A DNA stretch of 64,000 bases from NCBI RefSeq assembly GCF_042658925.1, contig NZ_JBHSRF010000023.1, positions 51,112 to 115,111 on the forward strand, read 5' to 3'. The stretch is from Sphaerisporangium aureirubrum. GTDB taxonomy: Bacteria; Actinomycetota; Actinomycetes; Streptosporangiales; Streptosporangiaceae. The first letter of the stretch is position 1. Each line of letters begins with the position of its first letter. Positions 1 through 8,859 of the stretch are shown in pieces. A program made the position numbers and the translations under genes. Under the pieces are notes generated by a model. It did no database searches and was not told where the DNA came from. It saw only the letters and a program-made list of their open reading frames with translations.

Positions 1-534
1 GGTGACCCGTGCCCCGAAGTGCTTGGCCAGCCGCACGGCGGCCAGGCCGACGCCGCCGGAGGCCCCGTTGACGAGGATGTCCTGCCCCTGGTGGAGGCGC
101 GCGTGGTCCCTGAGGAAGGGTAACGCCGTCAGCACGCCGTCGCAGACCGCGGCGGCCTCGCCGTGGGACAGGCCGGACGGCGCCGGCGCCACCGCCCCGT
201 CCTCCGGCACGCGCACATACTCGGCGTGGCCGCCGAAAGCCGGGCCGGTGACCGCCAGGACGCGATCGCCCACCGCGAACCGGGTCACGTCCTTGCCGAT
301 CGCCGCCACCTCTCCGGCCACCTCGGCGCCCAGCGTCCTGGCCCTCGGTCTCGTGGGGCCGGTGGCGAGCCTGGAATAGAACGGGTCGCCCGCCCGGAAG
401 GTGACGTCCGTCGCCGTCACCACCGCCGCGCCGATCCGGATCAGCAGGTCCTTGTCGCCCGGGACCGGCGTCTCGACGTCCTCGATCCGCAGGACGTCGG
501 GGGAGCCGTAGCTGTAGTAGGTGACCGCCTTCAT
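1..534 (-). CDS. zinc-type/quinone oxidoreductase, MDR superfamily (partial, runs off the window start)
   Basis: The minus strand opens at an ATG (complement of 532-534) and stays open to base 1. The N-terminus begins MKAVTYYSYGSPDVLRI, the usual opening of medium-chain NADPH:quinone reductases (GroES-like fold), and the visible part ends in the Rossmann loop motif ILVNGASGGVGLAAV that binds NADPH. No zinc-ligand pattern is visible in this part, so a zinc-free quinone or enone reductase is likelier than a classical alcohol dehydrogenase. The C-terminal third is outside the window. It lies 92 bases downstream of the AraC-type gene on the same strand, so the two may be co-transcribed and the regulator may control it. 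The substrate cannot be inferred. Confidence 0.85.
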   Translation of the reverse strand, partial: MKAVTYYSYGSPDVLRIEDVETPVPGDKDLLIRIGAAVVTATDVTFRAGDPFYSRLATGPTRPRARTLGAEVAGEVAAIGKDVTRFAVGDRVLAVTGPAFGGHAEYVRVPEDGAVAPAPSGLSHGEAAAVCDGVLTALPFLRDHARLHQGQDILVNGASGGVGLAAVRLAKHFGARVT

Positions 535-626
535 GGGTGCCCTTCTCTCGGGTATGCGGCACTCTCGGTGCCACCTGGTCCCAGTGTGTTGCGGCGCGCC
601 CCGCGCCGCGCGGTCCGGAATCGGGC

Positions 627-1544
627 TCAGGGCAGGTGCCGGACGTCGTGCGGCGCGGTGTGCGCGCGCAGGCGCGCGGCGTCCTGGCCGGGCGGGGCGC
701 CGAACAGGCGGCGGTATTCGCGGTTGAACTGCGTGGGGCTGTCGTAGCCGACGAGGTGGCCGACGCCGGCGACGTCACCCGGGCGGCCGACCAGCAGCGA
801 GCGGGCCTCCTGGAGGCGGATGCGCTTCTGGAACTGCAGGGGGCTCATGGCGGTGACGGCGCGGAAGTGCCGGTGGAACGCGGACGTGCTCATCCCGGCC
901 AGCCGGGCGAGGTCGGAGATCCGCATGGCTTCGGGGTAGTTGTCGCGGATCCACTGGATCGCCCGGCTGACATGGGACAGGCCGCTGTCGGCCAGGCCGA
1001 TCTGACGGACCATTCCGGCGTACGGGCCGGTGAGCAGGCGCCAGAGGATCTCCCGCTCGATCAGCGGGGCCAGCACCGGCGCGTCGGCGAGGTGGTCGAG
1101 CAGCCGCAGCATGCGGGCCACGGCGTCCAGCAGTTCGAGGCCGGCCTGGCCGGTGGCGATCGCGGGCGGGGCGGCCGTGCCGCGCGACCATCGTCCGACG
1201 GGGGCCTCCAGCAGGAGCGGGGCGATGGCGGCCGGGCGCAGCGTCAGCCCGATGCCGAGCGACGGCGTCTGGGGGCTGACGTCGAAGAAGTGGCCGGTGA
1301 CGGGCAGGTCGGCGGTGACGACCAGGCACTCTCCGGCCCGGTACTCGAACACCTGGTCGCCGAGCAGGAGGCGTTTGCCGCCCTGGGCCATGACCACCAG
1401 CAGCGGTTCGGTCAGCGAGTGGTCCGGCGCCGCCGTCTCCACCCTGGACAGCAGCAGCCCGTCGATCGGCGTCCGCAGGTCCGGCCGGGCATGGGCCGCG
1501 ACCAGGCCGCGGATCTCGTCCAGCAGAGCGGTGGTGGTGCGCAC
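627..1544 (-). CDS. AraC family transcriptional regulator (AraC_N type)
   Basis: 305 residues. Roughly the first 180 residues match the AraC-type regulator N-terminal sensor domain (LLVVMAQGGKRLLLGDQVFE, a cupin-like strand pattern), and residues about 195-290 form the double helix-turn-helix DNA-binding domain (ISDLARLAGMSTSAFHRHF, then SPLQFQKRIRLQEARSLL). Regulators of this layout usually activate neighbouring dehydrogenases or reductases in response to small molecules. The gene is divergent from the aldo/keto reductase at 1708 across about 160 bases and sits just upstream of the MDR oxidoreductase on the same strand, so it plausibly controls both. The inducer is unknown. Confidence 0.9.
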   Translation of the reverse strand: MRTTTALLDEIRGLVAAHARPDLRTPIDGLLLSRVETAAPDHSLTEPLLVVMAQGGKRLLLGDQVFEYRAGECLVVTADLPVTGHFFDVSPQTPSLGIGLTLRPAAIAPLLLEAPVGRWSRGTAAPPAIATGQAGLELLDAVARMLRLLDHLADAPVLAPLIEREILWRLLTGPYAGMVRQIGLADSGLSHVSRAIQWIRDNYPEAMRISDLARLAGMSTSAFHRHFRAVTAMSPLQFQKRIRLQEARSLLVGRPGDVAGVGHLVGYDSPTQFNREYRRLFGAPPGQDAARLRAHTAPHDVRHLP

Positions 1545-2669
1545 ACTTCACGAAAGCATCCGGCGATGCCGCAGGACAAGCCGATCGCGGCGATGTGTGC
1601 AGGATCAGGCAAGAGGTGGCGCGGATCGGTCTACCGCGGACCACACGGCCGGCGCTTCGATTGAAGCAACCAGACAAGACCGTTCCGACACGCATGGGAG
1701 CACGTCGATGCCACTCGATCACTACGTCACACTCGGCCGGTCGGGGCTGCGGGTCAGCCCGTTCGCCCTCGGCGCGATGACCTTCGGCGAGGACCCCGGC
1801 GGCGCCGGGTGCGGCGTCGAGGAGTCGGAGAAGATCCTGGCGACCTACCTCGACCAGGGCGGGAACTTCATCGACACCGCGAACTTCTACACCAACGGCC
1901 ACTCGGAGAAGATCCTCGGCGACTTCTTCGCCGCCAACCCCGGACGGCGCGAGCACGTGGTGCTGGCGTCGAAGTTCTTCACCAACCTCTTCCCCGGCGA
2001 CCCCAACGCAGGCGGCGCGGGCCGCGGCTCGATCATCGCCCAGCTCGACGAGACCCTGCGCCGCATGCGCACCGACCACCTCGACCTGTACTGGTTGCAC
2101 AATTGGGACCGGAACACCCCGATCGAGGAGACGCTGCGCACCCTGGACGACCTGGTCCGGGCGGGCAAGATCCGCTACATCGGCTTCTCCAACACCCCCG
2201 CCTGGTTCACCGCCCAGGCCCAGACGACGGCGCTGCTGAAGGGCTGGACCCCGCTGATCGCGCTGCAGGTCGAGTACTCGCTGCTGGCCCGCACCGTCGA
2301 AGGCGAGGTCGCGCCGCTCGCGCTCGACCAGGGCATGGCGCTGGTCCCGTGGAGCCCGCTGAAGAACGGCTTCCTGTCCGGCAAGTACCGGCGCGGCGCG
2401 CAGGTCACCGACTCCGCGCGCACGGCCTTCGTCGGCGGCCCCAGCGAGGAGGAGTTCACGGTCATCGACGCCGTCGACGCGGTCGCCGGCGAACTCGGCA
2501 CCACCTCGGCGGCCGTGTCGCTGGCCTGGCTGCGCGCCCGGCAGGGCACCGTCGTGCCCATCCTCGGCGCCCGGCGCGTGGACCACCTGGAGAAGAACCT
2601 CGCCGCCCTGGAGGTGACCCTCACCCCCGAGCATCTGCGGCGGCTGGACGAGGTGTCGGCTCCGGACCT

Positions 2670-2674
2670 GAACT
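2670..2674. repeat. target site duplication, left copy (GAACT)
   Basis: GAACT immediately precedes the left inverted repeat and recurs at 28604..28608 after the right repeat. It is part of the reductase codons for Leu-Asn-Tyr. Confidence 0.95.
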
Positions 2675-2712
2675 GGGGTGTCGGTAAGACTCGTGCAACC
2701 AGGTACACGCGA
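2675..2712 (+). repeat. left terminal inverted repeat of transposon 1
   Basis: 38 bp starting GGGGTGTCGGTAAGACTCG and ending at ...ACACGCGA. Its reverse complement is found at 28566..28603 with a single mismatch at position 8 of the repeat (C on the left, T on the right). Confidence 0.95.
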
Positions 2713-2713
2713 T

Positions 2714-3206
2714 TCAGTGTGCCCAGGTCAGCGGTGTCCTACGGGTCGGCGAGAGGCTACTGACGGCATCTTTGAGGTCAGCTCAGGTGGTGTCGAGCCG
2801 GGCATCTGAGCGAGGTGGTGCCCAAGGTGTGCCGGAGACAGGGTGAGGGTGCACCGCCGGACACGGGAGTCAGGCCGCAGACCATCAGTGCCCGCCCCCG
2901 TATCCCCAGGTCCACCGCGCAGGCGTCGGGGCCGTGGCCGTGCTCGGCGGGCTGGCCTCCTAATCCCCCGCAACAGCACGGTGGAGGTCCGAGGTCAGAT
3001 AAACGACGAGCAGACTGAGGTCAAGGACGGCGGGCCGCTCTTCAGATCGCGAGCGGCTCGGGCACGAGCATGTCAATCACCGTACTGATGGCCAGCAGCG
3101 AGACCAGGTTGGCGATCGGGGCGAGCCAGCGCGGCTAGGCGGTACGCCCGCGGGCGATCGGGTCGGCGAGAACCGGGCCCGCCAGGGCCAGCCGACCATT
3201 GGCGCC
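2714..3206. other. gene-poor left flank of transposon 1
   Basis: About 490 bases with no convincing gene. On the minus strand around 3042-3140 there is a short in-frame stretch reading RWLAPIANLVSLLAISTVID, which looks like the tail of a membrane protein, but a stop lies immediately upstream. It may be a relic of a lost gene. Confidence 0.4.
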
Positions 3207-3223
3207 ACCTAACCTTCTTAGGT
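3207..3223. promoter_or_regulatory. palindromic operator upstream of padR-like gene
   Basis: ACCTAA-CCTTC-TTAGGT is a perfect dyad with 6-bp arms ending 12 bases before the ATG of the PadR-type gene. PadR regulators commonly repress their own promoter through such dyads, so this is the likely autoregulatory site. Confidence 0.6.
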
Positions 3224-3235
3224 AAGATAAGCGTC

Positions 3236-3616
3236 ATGGCTGTTCCAGAGCGGGTCACGGGCCCGCTGCTCGACGTCTTGGAGTTGCTGCTCCAAGCATT
3301 CACCGATCAGGCCGAACTGCACGGCTGGATCATCGCGAAGACGACCAAGCGTTCCGGTCCCACCATTTACGGCGTGATCGACCGCCTCGAGGACGCCGGG
3401 TGGGTCAGCGGCCGGTGGGAGGACAATCCCCAGCCCAACAAGCCACGCCGCAAGCTGTACGTGCTCACCCCTACCGGCGTGGTGGCAGCACGCGCGCTGC
3501 TGGCCCAGCGGCGTCCCGCTCCCGTACAGATTCAACCGGGCCAGGCCAGGCTCGGCACGGCCTTCGCCCGCTGGCTGGGTTTGGGCATCCCGAGCACCCC
3601 GAGGAGCGACTGGTGA
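3236..3616 (+). CDS. PadR family transcriptional regulator
   Basis: 126 residues. The winged-helix core runs from about residue 8 to 85 (LLDVLELLLQAF, GPTIYGVIDRLEDAGWV, RRKLYVLTPTGVVAARALL), with the usual PadR features: a short first helix, a recognition helix after the GPT-Y turn and a wing with basic residues (NKPRRK). The C-terminal dimerisation helix is short, as in the small PadR subgroup. A perfect dyad precedes the start. The stop codon overlaps the GTG start of the next gene (GTGA at 3613-3616), so regulator and membrane protein are translated as a coupled pair. The ligand is unknown. Confidence 0.85.
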   Translation: MAVPERVTGPLLDVLELLLQAFTDQAELHGWIIAKTTKRSGPTIYGVIDRLEDAGWVSGRWEDNPQPNKPRRKLYVLTPTGVVAARALLAQRRPAPVQIQPGQARLGTAFARWLGLGIPSTPRSDW

Positions 3617-4314
3617 ACACCTCGGACATCATCGTCGGCGTCCTATTGGGGCTGGCCGTGAACGAAATGAGCGACGTTTGTCCCCGGCTCGCCGTCCGGG
3701 TCGTGGCCCTGGCCGCCCGCCTGCAGTACGGCGACACTCCTCGCGCCGCCGAGCGCGGCGAAGTCGTCGCCGCCTACATCAACGACCGGCCGGGCAAGCT
3801 GTTCAAGCTGCTGACCGCACTGGGGTTTGTGACCATCGGGGCGATGGCTGGCCTGCGCAGGCACAACAAGTCCATCGGCCTCGAAGTGCGCTGGCGCACA
3901 AGCGAGGGACTGATGGCTACCGCCCTGGGAGGGATGATCTGGGGGGCGGACCCTCTGCTGTGGCAGGATCAGACGATCTGGTCCATGATCGGCGGCGTCA
4001 TCATCATGACCAGCGGGCTTGTCCAAGTCGTCGTCGCCTACTTCAACCGTCCCTGGTTCACGACAGTCAGGGGAGTAGTGCTGATGGCCTGCTCGGTGGG
4101 CTTCGCACTAGGCGCGGTGGCCAGGGCTCTCACCGTCGACGTCTTCCCCATCGCCATCATCGATGTCGCGCTCACGGTGTTCCTGTCCCTTGGGGCGCTG
4201 GTGATCTTCGCTATCGGCCTGACACAGATCTCCAGGCCTGCGGACATCCCGAGCATGAAGCAGATCCTCACCTCCGAGGCCGCGCGCCGAGCCGAGCGGG
4301 ACGATCCGCGATAA
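3613..4314 (+). CDS. multi-pass membrane protein of unknown function, coupled to PadR regulator
   Basis: 233 residues from a GTG that overlaps the padR stop. Hydrophobic segments suggest four to five membrane spans: IIVGVLLGLAV near the N-terminus, LLTALGFVTIGAMAGL, MIGGVIIMTSGLVQVVVAYF, VVLMACSVGFALGAVARAL and IIDVALTVFLSLGALVIFAI. A soluble loop of about 50 residues follows the first span. The C-terminal tail is charged (EAARRAERDD). I do not recognise a named family. The coupling to a PadR regulator suggests a small ligand-responsive membrane module carried as transposon cargo. Confidence 0.75.
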   Translation: MNTSDIIVGVLLGLAVNEMSDVCPRLAVRVVALAARLQYGDTPRAAERGEVVAAYINDRPGKLFKLLTALGFVTIGAMAGLRRHNKSIGLEVRWRTSEGLMATALGGMIWGADPLLWQDQTIWSMIGGVIIMTSGLVQVVVAYFNRPWFTTVRGVVLMACSVGFALGAVARALTVDVFPIAIIDVALTVFLSLGALVIFAIGLTQISRPADIPSMKQILTSEAARRAERDDPR

Positions 4315-4571
4315 GCCACCCGGTGTAATCGGGCGCAGTCCGGCGCAGCCCCGGTCTCCGGTCCTCACCCGGGCTGCACCGCGACGGCTTCGCCAGCTTG
4401 GTCGACGGTTCCGACCGCGCCGAAGTAAGAAATATCCCTTGAGTTCCTTGGGGCCTCTTCGGCCGTTCTAACCGCAGGACCTTGGCTTATGCGCTGGTGC
4501 TCCGGCTTGTTCAGGAGTTGATGAGACTTCAGGGATTCTGAAGACATATCGTCCTGGTCGCTCGTCTTGCT

Positions 4572-5090
4572 GTGAGGGTGAAGGCGAGGTGCCCGGAGTT
4601 GGCGCTGGCGGTGGTGAAGGATCTGCGAGTGGCCCGTGCCCTGGCTACTGCGGAGGATCTGGAAGCGTTGGAGACCGACGTGCTGGCCGGCTTCGTGCTG
4701 GTGCGGGCGGTGGCGGGACTGTCGGCCCCAGCGCGCGAACGCGTCTCGTCCTGGCTGCTGGAGCGCACCGAACTCCTGGAGGCTAAACCTGGCCTGGCCG
4801 CCGCCGCAGGTGAGGATGGATTGTGGGTCGGCAAGCGCGGCCTGCTCACCGTCGACGGCATCACCGACGTCGTTCTCGCGGTGGGTGCCGCGACTGGCCG
4901 GGACGGTATTCGCCGCCACGCCCTGCGCCACACCTACGTCCCCGGCTTCGGCAAGAAGGTGCCGACCCCGCCCAGATCAAAAGAACTCATGGGTCACGAG
5001 TCACTCGACACCACCGCACAAGACTTCCGGCTCTCCGCAAAGAGCTCGCCGACCTCAACAGCGCTCTCGAGTACTGACAGCCGCTGGTAG
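4572..5090 (+). pseudogene. decayed tyrosine recombinase (phage/plasmid-type integrase) remnant
   Basis: The second half reads DGIRRHALRHTYV, then KELMGHESLDTT, which are the R-H-x-L-R-H and G-H boxes of tyrosine recombinases. The expected catalytic tyrosine after the second box is absent: the frame reads AQDFRLSAK where a Y is expected. A neighbouring frame carries the natural tail KELADLNSALEY (ending about 5077), so at least one frameshift separates motif from tail, and the N-terminal core-binding domain is missing. It is a dead remnant of an earlier integrative element. Confidence 0.7.
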
Positions 5091-5127
5091 TGGCCAGCCA
5101 GCTCTTTCGACCGCAGGCTGTCTCTAT

Positions 5128-5150
5128 CAAGAGTGTCAGTAAAACTCTTG
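5128..5150. terminator. possible terminator downstream of the AAA+ gene
   Basis: CAAGAGT / ACTCTTG arms (5128-5134 and 5144-5150) with a 9-base loop lie 45 bases beyond the stop of the minus-strand AAA+ gene. No T-tract follows, so this is only a weak terminator candidate. Confidence 0.3.
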
Positions 5151-5195
5151 CGACCGAGTAGCCGCGATTGCCGACCGCCCGCAGCGGATGTTGGA

Positions 5196-6254
5196 TCACA
5201 CCGGATTCAACGTGGTGTGGCGGGTGCTGGGAGCGTCGTCCGGGATATCTTCCGCGAGGATCAGATGGGGATCGGCGTGCTCGTCGGCCATGACGCGTTC
5301 GGCTATTCGAGTCTCGATACTTTCGAGCAGGTCGCGGGCGGCGCGGGCGTTGCTGAAGTAGGGGCCATTGATCCGGCTGTCGAACCAATCTCGCACCCGG
5401 TCGGCGACGCCGGGGCCGAGCGTGAGGCCGCGCTCGGACGCAAACTCGGTGAAGATCCCATGCAGCTCGTCGAGACTATAAACAGGGAAAGAGATCCGCA
5501 GATGGATCCGGGACGCGAGGCCTGGGTTCAGTGTCATCATCTGCTGCATCTCGTCTGGATAGCCTGCCAGGATGACGAGCATTCGGCCGCGGCGATTGTC
5601 CATCTCCTGGACGAGCGTATCGATCGCTTCGTGGTCGGAGTCGGTTCCGCCGCCACGGGTAAGGCTGTAGGGCTCGTCGATGAACAACACCCCGCCCTCG
5701 GCTTCTTCGATCATTCTCAATGTCGCAATCGCGGACTGTCCGACATAGCCAGACACGAGGTTCTCCCGCGTCACCTCGACGACATGGCCGCGGCTTAGCA
5801 GGCCGAGGTCACGTAGGATCCGGCCGACCTCGCGCGCGACGATGGTCTTGCCTGTTCCGGGCGGGCCGAGGAAGACCGCGTGTGGGATGAGGAGGTCGCC
5901 CTGGTCGCGCCGCCGGGCGAGCTCCAGCCGCCACACCAACGAGCGAACGGACTCTTTTGCCGCACGCAGCCCCGTCAGCGACTCCAGCGGGGCGAGCAAC
6001 TGGGAGAGGGTCGGCGGGGAATCTTGATCTTCGTAAGGATCAAGATTGCTTACGGCCGCAGAGCGGGGACGGACACGGACTTCTTCCAGCGGCGGGGCGG
6101 GGGCATCATCCAACTCGATATCGGCCTGGCGGGCGCCAGCGGTGATCAGAACCCGGGCCCACCAGGGCGAGGATGGGTGAATGCGCAGCCAGGGCCGGGT
6201 TGGCCGGGCGGCGTTGACCACTCGGGCCAGCACAGTGCCGGGACGGATCTTCAC
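5196..6254 (-). CDS. AAA+ ATPase, CbbX/EccA-like
   Basis: 352 residues. An N-terminal segment of about 85 residues without recognised domain is followed by one AAA+ module: Walker A GPPGTGKT at 130-137, Walker B LFIDE at 190-194, sensor-1 region VILAGYPDEMQQMM, and the NPGLASRI motif typical of the CbbX/CfxQ/EccA family (remodellers of partner proteins or secretion machinery). The residue after the Walker B acid is Pro where most relatives have Ala. The start overlaps the stop of the upstream membrane-protein gene by 4 bases, so the two are translationally coupled. The partner protein is unknown; no type VII secretion genes are nearby. Confidence 0.85.
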   Translation of the reverse strand: MKIRPGTVLARVVNAARPTRPWLRIHPSSPWWARVLITAGARQADIELDDAPAPPLEEVRVRPRSAAVSNLDPYEDQDSPPTLSQLLAPLESLTGLRAAKESVRSLVWRLELARRRDQGDLLIPHAVFLGPPGTGKTIVAREVGRILRDLGLLSRGHVVEVTRENLVSGYVGQSAIATLRMIEEAEGGVLFIDEPYSLTRGGGTDSDHEAIDTLVQEMDNRRGRMLVILAGYPDEMQQMMTLNPGLASRIHLRISFPVYSLDELHGIFTEFASERGLTLGPGVADRVRDWFDSRINGPYFSNARAARDLLESIETRIAERVMADEHADPHLILAEDIPDDAPSTRHTTLNPV

Positions 6255-6688
6255 CGGGCCTCCTCTTCCTCCCGAAGGTTACGCCTGCGAGGCTGAGGCA
6301 GGCGGGGCCGCGCGGGCGTGGCTGTGGCTTCGGAGGTTGGGGGGACGATTTCGACGCCCGACAGCACGCCGCGGATGGTGGCGGTCGCTCCGACGCCGAA
6401 GATGAACGCCGGCCAGGGCCCGCTTATCTGGGCCGAGGCCGCAGCGGCGACCAGTGCACCCAGCAACATCCCACAGGCGAGGACGAACAGCCGGGGGCGG
6501 AAGTCGCCCGAGCCCTTCTTGCGCCAGGGCCAGCGGTAGCCCGCGTTCACGATCGCGGTCATCAACGACACCAGCCCAGAGGCACCGCCACCGGCCAGGC
6601 CCCATAGGCCCGCCTGCCACCATTGCATGGCAACGACGTTAACCCGGCAGTCGCGGCCAGGGCAGATGTTCACGACGAAGGCATCCAT
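6251..6688 (-). CDS. small membrane protein coupled to the AAA+ ATPase
   Basis: 145 residues from the start at 6688, or 125 from the internal ATG at 6628 (MQWWQAG), which is equally plausible. Two hydrophobic segments are visible: LWGLAGGGASGLVSLMTAIV and LFVLACGMLLGALVAAAASA, then a third weaker one (AFIFGVGATATIRGVL). The C-terminal tail is Pro/Arg-rich and ends EEEEAR. The 4-base overlap with the AAA+ gene shows a coupled two-gene operon. No family recognised; it may anchor the ATPase to the membrane, which is inference from the arrangement only. Confidence 0.65.
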   Translation of the reverse strand: MDAFVVNICPGRDCRVNVVAMQWWQAGLWGLAGGGASGLVSLMTAIVNAGYRWPWRKKGSGDFRPRLFVLACGMLLGALVAAAASAQISGPWPAFIFGVGATATIRGVLSGVEIVPPTSEATATPARPRLPQPRRRNLREEEEAR

Positions 6689-6837
6689 GTCGTGACGAAC
6701 ACGGCTAATACGAGGAGGCTGTTCGCGGGGCCCACCCGCTGGAAGCAGCTACTGCTGTTCAACGACATCCACCGGGACTTCACCCCCTTCGATGAACACA
6801 CCCCGTCGAACCGGAAACGGACCTGGAGCAATCCAGG

Positions 6838-6984
6838 CACCGCGCCCGGGCTCGACCCAACACCGTCTCCTGGCTGGCCGGCTGCCGACGCTTACACCGC
6901 CGCTACGAACGCCGGGCCGACCACTTCGCCTCCTTCGTCGCCATCGCCGCAGCCCTCATCTGCTACCGCCGACTCACCAAATGA
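6838..6984 (+). pseudogene. IS5-family transposase C-terminal remnant
   Basis: One frame reads TVSWLAGCRRLHRRYERRAD, then HFASFVAIAAALICYRRLTK and a stop at 6982-6984. This is the characteristic last 40-50 residues of actinobacterial IS5-family transposases (E-R-x-x-x-W-L...R-R-L-x-x-R-Y-E). The rest of the transposase is missing or unreadable upstream. Confidence 0.65.
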
Positions 6985-7054
6985 GTCGCCGTCTTAAGGG
7001 TCTCGGGTGTACGGCAAGCGGTCGGTGAGTACGGCGGGGCCAGGGGAAAACAGG

Positions 7055-7115
7055 AACGGGACCTCTGATACACCAGGTGATCGACCAAGATCCACCCGAG
7101 TCCCGAGGTCCCGTT
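7055..7115. repeat. long inverted repeat at the start of the IS4-type gene
   Basis: AACGGGACCTC (7055-7065) and GAGGTCCCGTT (7105-7115) are perfect 11-bp inverted arms separated by 39 bases. The right arm overlaps the TTG at 7114 that opens the transposase frame, so an mRNA hairpin could hide that start. It could alternatively be part of the IS end. Confidence 0.5.
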
Positions 7116-8659
7116 GCCCGCTGATTCTGCCACGATCACCTTCACCCGTGCCATCACGGTTGCCCAGGGCGTCTACCCGCCCGGCCACCTGGGCGAACTC
7201 ACCCAGCACCTGCCCTTCGACCTGGTCGACGCCGTCTTGGCCGAGACCGGTACGACCCAGCGGCGGCTACGGAATCTGCCCTCCCGGGTCGGGGTCTACT
7301 TCCTGCTCGCGCTGGGCCTGTTCCCGGAGCTGGGCTACCGGCGGGTCTGGGACAAACTGACCGGCGGATTGCAGGGGCTGGGCGTGCGACACCCCTCGGA
7401 GAAGGGGCTGCGGGAGGTGCGTCGCCGCTTGGGAGCCGCGCCGATCAAGGCGTTATTCGAGGTAGTGGCCGGGCCGCTGGCCACCCCGGGCCTGCCCGGG
7501 CCTGCCCGGGGTGCGGTATCCGGTGCTGGCGCACGGTCGCCTTCGACGGCTGCTCCTTTGTGAAGGTGCCCGACTCGGCGCGCAACCGGTCCTGGCTGGG
7601 GAAGATCAAGTATCGGCTGGCCTGGGCCGGATATCCCACCGTGCTGGTGATGACGCTGGTCGAGACCGGACCCGGGGCCTGCTGGGTGCGGTCTTCGGCC
7701 CGGCCACCTGCGGTGAGACCAGCTACGCCGCCCGCCTGATGCACCTGTTGCCGGACCAGATGCTGCTGGCCGACCGCGCGTTCGGCGGCACCGACTTCCT
7801 GACCGCGGTCGCCGCCAGCGGTGCGCAGTTCCTGGTCCGGATCAAGGCCAGCCGCCGCCCCCCGGTCCTGACCCGCCTGCCCGACGGCTCGTTCCTGTCG
7901 GTGATCGGAGCGGTGAAGGTGCGGATCATCGACGCCGGCCTCACAGTGACCTGCGCCGACGGCAGCCGCATCGCGGGCCGGTATCGGCTGGCCACCACGC
8001 TGCTGGGCCCGGTCGCCGACCCGGCGCCCGCGCTGATCGCTCTCTATCACGAGCGCTGGGAGATCGAATCGGCGTACTTCGCGCTGCGCCATACCCTGCT
8101 GGGCGGCCGGGTCCTGCGCTCGGGCGACCGGTTCGGCGTGGAACAGGAGCTCTGGGCGCTGCTGACCCTCTATCAGGCGCTGCGGATGGCCATGGTAGAG
8201 GCCGCCGCCTCGCGGCCGGGCACCGACCCGGACCGGGCCTGCTTCACCACCGCCGTCCAGGGCGCCCGTGACCAGGTCATCCTCGCCTCAAATGTTCTTT
8301 GGGAGCCAGCCGACGGCCCGGTCGCAGTGATCGGCCGGGCGATCCTGGGCGATCTGCTACCGGCCCGCCGCCACCGGGTCAGCATCCGCAAGGTCAAATC
8401 TCCCATCTCCCGCTACCACGCCCGGCCCTGCGACGACGACCGCCCACTGACCAGCCAGAACATCACCAGCCTGGCGATCGTCGTCCACGAGGGACAGACC
8501 GTCCCGCCACCCCGGCCCACTCCCGAGCCACCTCACCCAGCCGAACACGAACACGAACACCAGGAACAGGAACAGGAACCACCAGAGGAGGTGCGGCCAC
8601 ACCTTGACCGCAAGGAACATGTCCTGGCGCTCCTGCGGGCCGATCCGTGCCGGATCTAG
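7114..8659 (+). pseudogene. IS4-family transposase, frameshifted
   Basis: The N-terminal frame (7114 to about 7500) matches the IS4 transposase N-terminal domain (FDLVDAVLAETGTTQRRLRN, then VGVYFLLALGLFPELGYRRV). The middle needs a second frame (TVAFDGCSFVKVPDSARNRS, about 7537-7600) and the rest a third (from about 7670), with MLLADRAFGGTDFLTAVAAS holding the second catalytic Asp and YHERWEIESAYFALRHTLLG holding the catalytic Glu of the DDE fold. At least two frameshifts make it non-functional. The C-terminal extension contains hexanucleotide repeats giving EHEHEHQEQEQE (about 8540-8580). Confidence 0.8.
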
Positions 8660-8854
8660 CGTGGTCGCGAACTTGCTCACGCGTTGGGGATCGCCAACCT
8701 CAACAGCTTCTGCGTGCAACTGTCGCAGTGGGCCGGCAAAGGCGTGATCCACAAGATCGCCCCCGCCGCCTACGCCCTCCCATCGGAACAGTTCCCACGA
8801 AACAGTCCACGACCTGCAGAAACGACCAAATCGACAATGACGCTCACGGCCTAA
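8660..8854 (+). pseudogene. short remnant of an unidentified gene tail
   Basis: After a stop at 8657-8659 region, one frame reads LAHALGIANLNSFCVQLSQW, then AGKGVIHKIAPAAYALPS, ending at TAA 8852-8854. It looks like the C-terminal winged-helix-like end of a larger protein that has lost its 5' part. I do not recognise the family. Confidence 0.35.
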
Positions 8855-8859
8855 CTACG

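Larger units (their letters stand above)
1708..2763 (+). pseudogene. aldo/keto reductase, 5' part, disrupted by a Tn3-family transposon
   Basis: ATG at 1708. The residues expected of an aldo/keto reductase tetrad are present: Asp56, Tyr61, Lys89 and His131 (FIDTANFY, VVLASKFF, LYWLHNWD). Native coding ends at base 2674; from 2675 the frame reads into the transposon inverted repeat and adds about 30 foreign residues (WGVGKTRATRY...) before a stop at 2763. The missing C-terminus (YPASLNGPLRAMLQF...) lies at 28609..28724. Joining 2674 to 28609 gives a continuous 360-residue reductase. The truncated product keeps the tetrad but lacks the last 38 residues, which in this family help close the active site, so it is probably impaired or inactive; that is inference. 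Confidence 0.95.

Noticed and set aside
775..2634. 619-residue minus-strand open frame
   Set aside because: It is antisense and out of frame to the AraC and aldo/keto reductase genes, is dominated by Arg, Pro and Gly, and shows no motif; a GC-rich shadow.
8530..8590. Short tandem repeats that could suggest a CRISPR-like or regulatory array
   Set aside because: They are in-phase hexanucleotide repeats (His/Gln/Glu codons) within the IS4 transposase tail, with no spacers.
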